Made by a program: the position numbers and the translations under genes
Shown: positions 14,887 to 22,462 of the stretch, piece by piece
How the letters are laid out: each line of letters starts with the position of its first letter
Numbering within the stretch: the first letter of the stretch is position 1
IMG/VR virus record: IMGVR_UViG_3300031576_000595
Location: 1-27,609 of that record
Length of the DNA: 27,609 nt
Source of the DNA: a virus
Direction: 5' to 3' (one strand)
The notes under the pieces: model-generated
Told to the model about the DNA's origin: nothing
Database searches by the model: none
What the model saw: the letters and a program-made list of their open reading frames with translations, nothing else

Positions 14887-15287
14887 GCCGCGCCGGCTAC
14901 TCCGACGACTGCGACGACGATTGGGGCTGGATCAGATACCGCGGCAGCGTCACGAGCGCGATCCGCGGCAAGCGCGGGCAAGCGTTCTTGCGAGAGCTGC
15001 TCGCCGCGCTCGACGCGCTGCCAGAGCCTCGACTGATCCAAGGCAACTTGATGACCGAGTGCGGCGTGTGCGCGCTCGGCGCCGTCGGTCTGGCACGAGG
15101 ACTCGATCTATTGACGTGTGACCCCTACGACCACGAGGCCATCGCGCAGACGTTCGGGATCGCGAGCGCCCTCACTCGCGAGATCGCATACGAAAACGAC
15201 GAGGGAGTTGCCTGCGATACGCCGGAGCAGCGGTTCGCGTGCGTTCGCGAATGGGTCGTCTCCCGGATCCGAGCTGAGGCCGCATGA
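14883..15287 (+). CDS. Conserved phage hypothetical protein
   Basis: GTG 14883 overlaps the preceding TGA (GTGA). The 134-aa product starts SRAGYSDD, continues RGKRGQAFLRELLAALDALP and CALGAVGLARG, and ends DTPEQRFACVREWVVSRIR. I recall this combination as a conserved protein of unknown function in proteobacterial phages and prophages, where it sits among small accessory genes. It is soluble. Its presence supports the Gram-negative host and marks this region as an accessory block rather than a structural one. Confidence 0.8.
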   Translation: MSRAGYSDDCDDDWGWIRYRGSVTSAIRGKRGQAFLRELLAALDALPEPRLIQGNLMTECGVCALGAVGLARGLDLLTCDPYDHEAIAQTFGIASALTREIAYENDEGVACDTPEQRFACVREWVVSRIRAEAA

Positions 15288-15352
15288 TCGCGCAGCGCTG
15301 CCCGTGGCAGCACTTTCGCGACTGGATAGACGCTTGCGACGCGGAGCGATAG
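15284..15352 (+). CDS. Possible 22-residue protein
   Basis: ATG 15284 overlaps the preceding TGA (ATGA) and the frame runs to TAG 15350-15352, encoding MIAQRCPWQHFRDWIDACDAER. The ATGA coupling is the same arrangement used by real genes nearby. The product is too short to judge by motif and may be chance. The remaining gap to 15401 also holds a 12-codon frame at 15374 with weak support. Confidence 0.3.
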   Translation: MIAQRCPWQHFRDWIDACDAER

Positions 15353-15401
15353 GCTCTGCGGGAGGCTGGTGAGATGAGCAGCCCAGTGGAGGGAGCAGGC
15401 G

Positions 15402-15857
15402 GTGCAGTGTGAGACCATCGAAACGATCGTCGAGACCCCGCTCTACGTCCTGCGCCGCGAGCGCTGGCGTATGGGCGACGAGGAGGAGTGGACGCAGACG
15501 GAGACCGCGTACACGCCGAGCGGCGATTACATCGGGGATGGGGAGTGGTCGCGGTTGCTCTGCGACCAGCATGGGATCGCGCCCCAGAAGCGCTGTCTTG
15601 AGTCGAGCGTCTGCTCGATCGGATTCTCGGAGAAGGAACAGCGCTGGTACGGCTGGAGCCACCGCGCTGTGTGCGGCTTCGGGATCGGCGACGTGGTGGA
15701 CTCGCCGGAGCACCTCTGCGCGACATCGGGTTGGGTAGATGGCATCGACCCGACGACGGGCAAGCCCGACGAGAACCCGCTGCCAGTCGGCTTCGAGGCG
15801 AAGACGATCGAAGATGCGAAGCGGATGGCGATTGCCTTCGCAGAATCGGTGAACTGA
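15402..15857 (+). CDS. Conserved phage hypothetical protein
   Basis: GTG 15402 follows GGAGGGAG. The 151-aa product contains YGWSHRAVCGFGIGD near residues 84-98 and GFEAKTIEDAKRMAIAFAES at the C-terminus, a pairing I recall from conserved small proteins of proteobacterial phages. The N-terminal part (ETPLYVLRRERWRMGDEEEW) is charged and aromatic. Soluble, no export signal, function unknown. It belongs to the same accessory block as its neighbours. Confidence 0.78.
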   Translation: MQCETIETIVETPLYVLRRERWRMGDEEEWTQTETAYTPSGDYIGDGEWSRLLCDQHGIAPQKRCLESSVCSIGFSEKEQRWYGWSHRAVCGFGIGDVVDSPEHLCATSGWVDGIDPTTGKPDENPLPVGFEAKTIEDAKRMAIAFAESVN

Positions 15858-15860
15858 GAA

Positions 15861-16157
15861 GTGGCTTCGAGCCACGAGCAGCCCAACGAGCGTACGAACG
15901 CCGCCGAGTGCGGCAAGGAGATGATCGTGGAGGAGCTGCGAAGAGCGATCCTGAACGCGAAGGGCGAGCTAGATCGGCTCATGTTGCGCTCCGTGGCCGC
16001 AATGGAGATTGCTGAGGGCATGGATGGTCACAAGAAGATCCCGCGAGATTGCCCAATGTTGATTGCCGTCTCGAAGCTGCGCGAAGACTTCGATGCCCTC
16101 ACCACTTCACCACCCGTGCAAGCGCAGCCGGCCGACGCCGCGCAGTGGGAGAAATAG
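15861..16157 (+). CDS. Small helical hypothetical protein
   Basis: The frame begins at GTG 15861, 3 bases after the previous stop, without a clear SD. A better-supported start may be the in-frame GTG after AAGGAGATGATC near 15927, giving an N-terminus VEELRRAILNAKGELDRL. The product is mostly helical with a disordered, Ala/Gln-rich tail. I do not recognise it. It precedes a damaged gene. Confidence 0.55.
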   Translation: MASSHEQPNERTNAAECGKEMIVEELRRAILNAKGELDRLMLRSVAAMEIAEGMDGHKKIPRDCPMLIAVSKLREDFDALTTSPPVQAQPADAAQWEK

Positions 16158-16199
16158 ACGATGGCGATGGCCGTAGTTTCTCAAGAAGGGTCCGCCGTG

Positions 16200-16405
16200 A
16201 TGAGCGAACTGGTTATCTACCACGGCGACTGCGTAGACGGCTTCACGGCCGCGTGGGCGCACCGCTACTTTCACGACGGTAGGGCGCAGTACGTGCCGGC
16301 GAAGGCTTCGCAGAGATCAAGCGGTTGCGAGAGGAGCTTGGTATCCAGCCTGGTGAGCCGCTGATCGCGCTAGAGCCGCCGCCCGTTCGTGCGGCTGGCA
16401 GGTGA
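16200..16405 (+). pseudogene. Broken DHH-phosphoesterase gene (N-terminal fragment joined to another C-terminus)
   Basis: ATG 16200 (SD GAAGGG 9 bases upstream) starts SELVIYHGDCVDGFTAAWAH and reaches QYVPAK. This is the typical first 40 residues of DHH-family phosphoesterase-like phage proteins, including the D-x-x-D-G-x-x-A-A-W motif. After that the frame turns to Ser-rich sequence and stops at 16364. In a different frame, the same DNA reads GFAEIKRLREELGIQPGEPL and on to TGA 16403, which looks like a genuine protein end. The simplest reading is an internal deletion with loss of frame. Complete members are several times longer. Confidence 0.6.
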
Positions 16406-16408
16406 CTG

Positions 16409-17089
16409 ATGGCAGCGGCCGACCTTACAATCATCCAAAGCGGTGCATGGGACGGCGCTGCAACGTGGACCCCGAGCGCCTTCGGGATCGCCCGGATGGA
16501 CGCCCCGTGGTCTACGTGGGTGGAGGTAGCTGCCGGGCCGGCTATCACCGACGTTCCTACTGCTCTCGGCATCCGGCTGAGCCCGTTGTTTACCGAGAGC
16601 GGCACGCTGATGGTAAGGGCCCACACGCCCTCAGCGCCTCTCCTGACCGACTTCTCGGCTGCGAACCTCCCAGTACCCCAAGCCTCCAGCAGCGTGTCTG
16701 TCAGCTTCGCTGCGGGCGTACCGCTCGACATCCTGATCGCGCTCTCGATTGCAACAGGCGAGGCGTCGCCGGTCGGCTTCCGGTTGCGCCACGCCTGGAA
16801 GCGAGACAGCCTTGGGCACTACCGCGTTGGGATCGGCTTTCTGTTCAGCGGTGTAGGCGGAAACGTCGGCGTGCTCGGCGTCCCGCTTACCTACGCGGCT
16901 GGCTTCAGCGGCGCGGTCGGCCTCACGGCTGCGGCTGGCACTGACCAGGCCGTCGAGTGCCCGCGCTGCGGTAACCCGGCGCTGCGCAGCGCGCTCATCG
17001 CTGACGGCGTGACGAAGCAGCTCGTATGCGCGGAGTGCTATGATCCACCGACGATCTTGCGTCCGCGGACGTGGCCGTTTCGGGAGTAG
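16409..17089 (+). CDS. Virion-like protein with C-terminal zinc ribbon
   Basis: ATG 16409 starts a 226-aa protein. The first 180 residues are beta-rich with Gly and aromatic residues (TIIQSGAWDGAATWTPSAFG; WKRDSLGHYRVGIGFLFSG), like a structural domain. From about residue 188, CPRCGNPALRSALI...VCAECYDPP gives two CxxC pairs about 23 residues apart, a zinc ribbon of the type that also occurs as small separate phage proteins (C-PRC-G ... C-x-x-C-Y-D). The gene begins the tail module, just before the adaptor. The protein may join particle parts or bind DNA or protein through the ribbon; not established. Confidence 0.65.
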   Translation: MAAADLTIIQSGAWDGAATWTPSAFGIARMDAPWSTWVEVAAGPAITDVPTALGIRLSPLFTESGTLMVRAHTPSAPLLTDFSAANLPVPQASSSVSVSFAAGVPLDILIALSIATGEASPVGFRLRHAWKRDSLGHYRVGIGFLFSGVGGNVGVLGVPLTYAAGFSGAVGLTAAAGTDQAVECPRCGNPALRSALIADGVTKQLVCAECYDPPTILRPRTWPFRE

Positions 17090-17092
17090 CTG

Positions 17093-17794
17093 ATGGGCGT
17101 TGCGACACTTCAAGCCCTGCGTGACGAGCTGCGGTTCGGGGTCGGCGGCTTCCTAGCAACGGCTGATGAGCTTCCCGACCCGCGAGTCGATCGGTGGCTC
17201 GGATGGGCGCTGCTCCACGTCAGCCGGCCCTCGATTTACAGCCACCGCGAGTTGATGACCTCCGGGACGTTCGCACTCGTCGCCAGCACTCCAAGCTACA
17301 CATTGGCGAGCTTTGGCACGACAACCGACAATGTGCAGGCCATCCGCCGCGTCCACTACGAAACCCGCGGCCACCGGCTGCGCCCCATGTCGCATCGCCA
17401 GTATCTCGAAGCCGCCCGTCGGGCTGACGGAACTGTTGTGACCGGCGAGCCGCAGCAGTACGCAATCGACGGCCCCAGCCTGTACGTCAGTCCAGCGGCG
17501 TCTGCCAACTTCCTCGGGACAGTGCGGGTGTTCTTCTTCCGCAAGCCCACGGCCCTCGCAGCAGCAGGGGCAGCAACCGAGCTAGCTGAGGACTGGGATG
17601 AGGTGATTCTCGCGGGTGGGGTGTGGCGAGCCTTCCGCGCTCTCAACGTCGCTGACCGCGCAGAGCTAGCAAAGCTCAACTTCGGCCAGCTCGTTAACGA
17701 GGTACGCGACCGACTGCGCGAAGACGCTCAGCAGGATCACGACGGCCACACATTCGAGGTGGAAAACCTCGACTATCAGGAGAACCCCGTATGA
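17093..17794 (+). CDS. Head-to-tail adaptor protein
   Basis: ATG 17093 follows the previous TAG by 3 bases with GGGAG upstream. The 233-aa product begins with a helical segment (LQALRDELRFGVGGF) and then DPRVDRWLGWALLHVSRPSI, the D-x-x-V-D-x-W-x-x-x-A-x-x-x-x-x-R pattern of podovirus adaptor or connector proteins. These sit under the portal and carry the nozzle. A beta region (SFGTTTDNVQAIRRVHYETR) and a helical end follow. It lies one gene upstream of the fibre-like gene and two upstream of the nozzle gene, as expected. Confidence 0.75.
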   Translation: MGVATLQALRDELRFGVGGFLATADELPDPRVDRWLGWALLHVSRPSIYSHRELMTSGTFALVASTPSYTLASFGTTTDNVQAIRRVHYETRGHRLRPMSHRQYLEAARRADGTVVTGEPQQYAIDGPSLYVSPAASANFLGTVRVFFFRKPTALAAAGAATELAEDWDEVILAGGVWRAFRALNVADRAELAKLNFGQLVNEVRDRLREDAQQDHDGHTFEVENLDYQENPV

Positions 17795-18840
17795 CGCAGC
17801 AACAAGCCCGTTACCTCCCGTGGCTGCTTGCTGCGCTCGTGCTGGCCGTACCGATCCTGCTGGCGGTGACGTGGGACGCTGCCTTCGAGGCTATCCCTGC
17901 CAACAGCGAAACCGTCTCGCTTGGTGATGATGCTATTCGCAACTTCAAGTTGGAGGTACGCGAGCGCACCGAAGAGGAGCACTGCTGGGCAACACCGGGA
18001 ACTGGCTGCCCTGTTACCGACAACGGCTTCCACCGCACCGGCAGTGCTGCGTGCTTCTCACAAAATGCGGCCCCGACGACGCTTGCCAACCCGGCGGCTA
18101 CCGCGCTCGCCGCGAATCACGTTGGGCGCTGCTGGGTTGATGCTGACGGGGCCGACAACATCGCGGCGAACGCCGACGACAACCGTTTGATGGTGTGGAA
18201 CGGTGTAACGTGGCAAAGCCCGCGGCTAGAGACGGTTGGTGGCGTCGTGCTGACTGCTCTCGCGACTGGCGACCTGATCCGATACAACGGAGCCGATTGG
18301 GTGAATACCACAAAGGCGGTACTCATTACGCGGGATCAGGCTAGCTTCGACATCGACGAGACGTTCACCAATGGTGTGTGTAGTGCGGACTGTACAGGAG
18401 CAGGTGGGGCTGTTCCTGACCACACTGGGGGTAGTGATGTCAACAACTATCCTGAAGTCACTATCCCTTCGACCCCTTCGGGCGTGGTTTGGGATGTCTA
18501 TGTTTACGGCCGGGTTTTTTACCAGATGACATCTGGTGGTGCTGGTGATACGGTGTGCTTCATTAGGCGCGACATAGACGATGCGGATACCTTTCCTACG
18601 CTGCAAGAAGTTTACTACCTGGAAGGTATCTCGAACTCGAACGGGCTTGACCGCGAGTGCATCTTCAACTCAGTCTTCACAGGTGCCGTAGCTGGTAGTC
18701 GGTATGCTTTCCGTTTGCATATGACCGACACCGGCTCGTTGTCGGCAGATTGGGATGTGAACTCTGCGCTCGCGCCGGCTCCGATTTCTAGTACGGCCAA
18801 CTCGCTTATTGTAGAAGCCCGGCCGCGTACACTGTTCTAG
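17791..18840 (+). CDS. Tail-fibre-like protein with N-terminal membrane or signal segment
   Basis: ATG 17791 overlaps the adaptor stop (ATGA). The 349-aa protein starts with a hydrophobic segment (RYLPWLLAALVLAVPILLAV, residues 7-26) and then continues SLGDDAIRNFKLEVRERTEE, the opening typical of phage tail fibres (an AIRNFK-x-x-VRERT-x-x-E helix). The middle contains several Cys, and the C-terminal part is beta-rich and ends TANSLIVEARPRTLF. A membrane or signal segment before a fibre-type domain is unusual. It could be a true export signal, a membrane anchor or a virion-binding peptide. Confidence 0.7.
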   Translation: MTQQQARYLPWLLAALVLAVPILLAVTWDAAFEAIPANSETVSLGDDAIRNFKLEVRERTEEEHCWATPGTGCPVTDNGFHRTGSAACFSQNAAPTTLANPAATALAANHVGRCWVDADGADNIAANADDNRLMVWNGVTWQSPRLETVGGVVLTALATGDLIRYNGADWVNTTKAVLITRDQASFDIDETFTNGVCSADCTGAGGAVPDHTGGSDVNNYPEVTIPSTPSGVVWDVYVYGRVFYQMTSGGAGDTVCFIRRDIDDADTFPTLQEVYYLEGISNSNGLDRECIFNSVFTGAVAGSRYAFRLHMTDTGSLSADWDVNSALAPAPISSTANSLIVEARPRTLF

Positions 18841-18849
18841 GAGGCTGCT

Positions 18850-20715
18850 GTGCCGTCGAGCCTCGCAGGCAACAGGCCGTTCGGCCGCGGTGGGCGCGCG
18901 GCGGCGGTTGCTGCCTATGCGGCCGAAGAAACCTCCGAAGTCGTTGAGGGGTTCCTCGGCTACACCCCCGACCTCGAACCCGGGCTCGTGGGCCTGCGAG
19001 GCGGTGCAGTGGGCACCTTTGGGCTGCTCCCGAAGGGCGAAACGCTCATCCACGAGACGGGGTGGTCACGAGTCAATCCGGCAAACCTCCCGCTCGGTGA
19101 TACGGGTGCGGGCACGGCTGCACTAGCAGCCGCAGCTCCGCAGGCAGTCAACCACCTTGGCTTCTTCCAGCGTTCGCCCGTCGTTGATAACGAACTCACT
19201 GCCATCACGCAGGACATGGGCGGCGCGCAGAACAGCCATGTGTTCCGCCTGCCCACAACGACGGTGTGGGCGAACGTCCCGCCGCGCGGTGGCTACCCGG
19301 TCGGCGCGAGCCTCCCGACCGCAACCGCGATCAGCCTCGGCGTAGAAGACTTTGTGGACGACGCAACATTCAGCCTCGGCGCTAGTGCTGCGGGGTACGG
19401 ATCGGCAGCAGGACGTGGGGCAGTCGCGCAGCCGGTGTACTTCTTCGCCAACGAGAACAACTTGGTGGGGATGTGGCCGTGCTTCCGCCTAGGCGTCGTA
19501 ACCGAATACGACTACCCGATCGAAGCAATCGGTGCGATCACCGGCTTCAGGGCTGCGTCCTGCGAAGCCTTCGACGGCCGCATGTGCTACCTCAACATCG
19601 TTTACTCGGGCGGGACATTCCCGAACCGCTTGTGGTTCAGCGTCATCGGTGACGGCTCCAACATCAGCCCTGGAAGCGTCGGGGCGGGCTTCATCGACGC
19701 TGACGAGATGCCGGGCGTTGGCCTGCGAGTGCTACGGCTAGGCAATGGGCTCGCAGGCTACTTTACTAGCGGCATCGTTCTGTATTCGAAGCATCAGCCA
19801 CCGCTTGCACCACTCCAACTTCAGTACGTTACCCACCAAGTCCACATTCTCTCTAAGCGGAGCGTATGTGCAATCGACCGTACAAGACATTTCGCTATGG
19901 CTGACCAAGGGTGGTTCATCGTGGGCGACGGAGGCGAGATTGCTGAGGTGGGCCGTGTACAGTCACCTAGTGGCGCAAGCGTCCACAAGTGGATTGCTGA
20001 CTTTTTCAACACGCTGAACCGGCAGGCAACCGAACAAATCTCGTGCGAGTTCGACGCGGTGCCTGGATTTGTTCGGATCAGCTTTCCATCCCGCGAATCC
20101 GCAGTGGCGGATACAGTGTGGTACTACGACGTAAAGTCGGATCGGGTGTGGCCTGCGGCCGACTATGCTGCCCAGCGCATCCAGTCGCAGATTGTGGCTC
20201 CATCGACTGTGGTTGCCGCAACGTCTTGGGGCGCGATGATCCCGAGCTGGGGCAGCACGTCCGCACCGTGGAGCAGCTTCGCAGCCCGCATCGGCTTCCC
20301 GGTGGCGTGGCACGGCACCCGCGCTGGCTACGTGTTCGTCCGTGACGACTCCCAAGGTCCGCTCCGCATGAAGGACGATGGCACAAGCGTCGCGCCTGCT
20401 TTCAGCTACGTGTCGGCGAAGCCTGCAATCGGTGGAAGCTGGACGTGGAAGGAATCACGCCGGCTCGACGTGGAGTACATCAACGTGGGCGGTCCTGACT
20501 TTACGCTTGCTGTTGCTGTGGACGAACGCTCGTCGAGCGTCACGCGCAGCGCCCAGTTGCCGCAAGTCGATCAGGCCGGCAACACCTACTACGCGCTAGT
20601 TGGGATCGGCGGGACGCACCACAGCATCCGCATCACCGGAACCGCACCAGTCGCACTGCGCCGGTTCCGCTACACCTACATCCAGCAGCTTGGTACGCGC
20701 AAGAGCTACCCGTGA
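18850..20715 (+). CDS. Tail nozzle (beta-propeller) protein
   Basis: GTG 18850 has AGGAGG 5 bases upstream. The 621-aa protein has the layout of podovirus nozzle proteins (P22 gp10 or T7 gp12 kind). It includes repeated beta-blade sequences, the region HKWIADFFNTLNRQATEQIS followed by PGFVRISFP and DTVWYYDVKSDRVWPA, and a C-terminal domain with CEFDAVPG-like and WKESRRLDVEYINV stretches. It would form the short tail tube below the adaptor. No signal peptide. Its GTGA overlap with the next gene suggests translation as a unit. Family call is by pattern. Confidence 0.75.
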   Translation: MPSSLAGNRPFGRGGRAAAVAAYAAEETSEVVEGFLGYTPDLEPGLVGLRGGAVGTFGLLPKGETLIHETGWSRVNPANLPLGDTGAGTAALAAAAPQAVNHLGFFQRSPVVDNELTAITQDMGGAQNSHVFRLPTTTVWANVPPRGGYPVGASLPTATAISLGVEDFVDDATFSLGASAAGYGSAAGRGAVAQPVYFFANENNLVGMWPCFRLGVVTEYDYPIEAIGAITGFRAASCEAFDGRMCYLNIVYSGGTFPNRLWFSVIGDGSNISPGSVGAGFIDADEMPGVGLRVLRLGNGLAGYFTSGIVLYSKHQPPLAPLQLQYVTHQVHILSKRSVCAIDRTRHFAMADQGWFIVGDGGEIAEVGRVQSPSGASVHKWIADFFNTLNRQATEQISCEFDAVPGFVRISFPSRESAVADTVWYYDVKSDRVWPAADYAAQRIQSQIVAPSTVVAATSWGAMIPSWGSTSAPWSSFAARIGFPVAWHGTRAGYVFVRDDSQGPLRMKDDGTSVAPAFSYVSAKPAIGGSWTWKESRRLDVEYINVGGPDFTLAVAVDERSSSVTRSAQLPQVDQAGNTYYALVGIGGTHHSIRITGTAPVALRRFRYTYIQQLGTRKSYP

Positions 20716-21062
20716 GTTCGCCGCTCGACTTCACTTTCGGCAGCTATCTTGGCATCCAGATGGTCCCGATTGCGGCGACCGCAGCCGGTAACAACACTGT
20801 GCTCGCAGCGGTTCCTGACCAACGGTGGGTGGTGCTCTACATGGTGATCGGAAGTGGCCCGGCCGGCGATACGCTGACGATTTTCAGCGGCGGGACGGCA
20901 GTTTCGGGCGCAATGGTCATTCCCAACAACTTTGGGCCAGCTCCGTTTGGCAACTCGGGTCAACCGATCGCGCGCGCCCTCAACGTCAACCAAGCCTTGA
21001 TTTTCAACCTCGTAGCTGGTAACGATATCACCGGCTGGGCGATAATCGGGACGACGCGATGA
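20712..21062 (+). CDS. Small beta-sandwich virion protein
   Basis: GTG 20712 overlaps the nozzle TGA (GTGA). The 116-aa product is nearly all short beta-strands with Gly turns: TLTIFSGGTAVSGAMVIPNN, then FGNSGQPIARALNVNQALIF and NDITGWAIIGTTR. This looks like a small jelly-roll or Ig-like virion decoration or tail-accessory protein. No Cys, no signal peptide. The function is not certain. Confidence 0.7.
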   Translation: MSSPLDFTFGSYLGIQMVPIAATAAGNNTVLAAVPDQRWVVLYMVIGSGPAGDTLTIFSGGTAVSGAMVIPNNFGPAPFGNSGQPIARALNVNQALIFNLVAGNDITGWAIIGTTR

Positions 21063-21727
21063 AACGAACACCGTGCTTGCTCGCGATGGTGCTGTTGGCA
21101 CCGCTGCTGATGGCTGTCGCCATCGTCATTCAAGACGAAGGTGGGACCGTCGCAATCGGCCGGTACACATTCAACTTCACCGGAGCTGGCGTAACCTGCG
21201 TAGACAACGTAGGCGGCAACCGGGTAGACTGCACAATCACGAGCGGCGGTGGCGGGGCTCCAACAACCGCCGAGTACGTGACGACTCAAGATGACGCAGG
21301 GTTGTCGGCCGACGTATTTCCCGGTGCAGACGATCAGGTGATCGTCTCCGACAGTGCTACAGCAGCAACGTGGCGCGGCGTCCCGAACTGTGGAGAGGCA
21401 GGAACTCTCAACTACGATGTTGCTATCAACACGTTCTCCTGCCTCACGGACACAAGTGGGAACTCTGTTGAGACAACGCTCGTGCTCTCCAACGGATCGG
21501 GATACTTCGCTGTTACGGTCACTGGGCAGGCGTGGGTTACATCAACCAGCGAGATCGTGTGTGCCCCACTAGGTACTACAGCCGATGGGCTTACACCGGA
21601 GGCGATTGCCGTTGCGGACCTTGGGGTGTCGGTTGCTAACCGCGTTGCCGCAACTGGCTTTGACGTTCTGGTGTACTCCCCTAATGGGCTTGATGGAACA
21701 CTGCGCGTTCACTGTATAGGAGTTTGA
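21059..21727 (+). CDS. Exported fibre-like protein
   Basis: ATG 21059 overlaps the preceding stop (ATGA). The 222-aa product has an N-terminal hydrophobic signal or anchor (MKRTPCLLAMVLLAPLLMAVAI), then IQDEGGTVAIGRYTFNFTGA and a Cys-containing stretch (VTCVDNVGG...DCTITS). The NFTGAGVTC part matches the NFTGAGVT opening of phage fibre domains. The rest is beta-rich with a few Cys. As with the gene at 17791, an export segment is joined to a fibre-like sequence. Confidence 0.68.
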   Translation: MKRTPCLLAMVLLAPLLMAVAIVIQDEGGTVAIGRYTFNFTGAGVTCVDNVGGNRVDCTITSGGGGAPTTAEYVTTQDDAGLSADVFPGADDQVIVSDSATAATWRGVPNCGEAGTLNYDVAINTFSCLTDTSGNSVETTLVLSNGSGYFAVTVTGQAWVTSTSEIVCAPLGTTADGLTPEAIAVADLGVSVANRVAATGFDVLVYSPNGLDGTLRVHCIGV

Positions 21728-21729
21728 AC

Positions 21730-22395
21730 ATGAAGCGACTCGTACTTCTACTGCTCCTGTTGTCGGCCCCGGCATTCGGACAAGGCGTACCGATCAAGGG
21801 CGGCAGCAGCTCCGACCTAGTGACGGTTGACGCGAACAAGAACGCGCGGGTAGCGGCTGGTGTGTCAACGCGAGCGAGCTACGCGCTTGCGAGCACGTTC
21901 ATCTGTACCGCAGCAGCGAACATCGCGACCATCGAAGCGCCGGCTAGTACAGGCTTCAAGGTGACGAAGCTCTGCATCAACCCGGGCCAGGTGACGACAT
22001 CGTTCCCGCGCATTTTCACGATCACGCGGCGCACAGCGGCATCGACGGCAGGAACGCTGGCGACTGCCGAAGGTACGGCGGTTCCGGCAATCTCGAAGCG
22101 CGACTCAGCCGACGGAAACTACGGTGGAGTCGCGCGTGCGGCGTCTGCCGTAGCGATTACTGGCGGAACGCTCGGTGCGGTAGTGGACGTGTTCACGTTG
22201 CACGCGCCTACTGTCGGGTCGGCCACCGTCAGCAACAGCCTAGTACCATTCTGCCGCGAGTACGGAGAGAACGGCTACACGAAGCCGATCGCCGTGCTTG
22301 CTGGTGTCGCGAACGGCATCAACGTGGCCGACGGGGCTGGTGGCGGTGCTGCCTGCACGAACGCGACTATTTCCATCGACATCATCGTCGAGTAG
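21730..22395 (+). CDS. Exported beta-rich protein
   Basis: ATG 21730 is preferred to TTG 21724 because AGGAG lies 7 bases upstream of it. The 221-aa product has a clean signal peptide (MKRLVLLLLLLSAPAFG, likely cut before QGVPI). The mature part contains GSSSDLVTVDANKNARVAAG and alternates Ala/Thr/Val strands, with four Cys. It is similar in style to small phage surface proteins. Function unknown; it ends the fibre and tail group. Confidence 0.7.
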   Translation: MKRLVLLLLLLSAPAFGQGVPIKGGSSSDLVTVDANKNARVAAGVSTRASYALASTFICTAAANIATIEAPASTGFKVTKLCINPGQVTTSFPRIFTITRRTAASTAGTLATAEGTAVPAISKRDSADGNYGGVARAASAVAITGGTLGAVVDVFTLHAPTVGSATVSNSLVPFCREYGENGYTKPIAVLAGVANGINVADGAGGGAACTNATISIDIIVE

Positions 22396-22417
22396 ACTTC
22401 CTGACGAGGAGAACGCT

Positions 22418-22450
22418 GTGCCCAGGCAGAATGAGCTAGGCTTCCTCTAG
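22418..22450 (+). CDS. 10-residue micro-ORF in frame with the next gene
   Basis: GTG 22418 has GAGGAG upstream and encodes VPRQNELGFL, then TAG 22448-22450. The next gene (ATG 22463) is in the same frame, with GGG GCG CGT CTG between. The arrangement matches the micro-ORF before the portal. The downstream ATG has its own AGGGGG, so this one is less persuasive. Confidence 0.3.
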   Translation: MPRQNELGFL

Positions 22451-22462
22451 GGGGCGCGTCTG

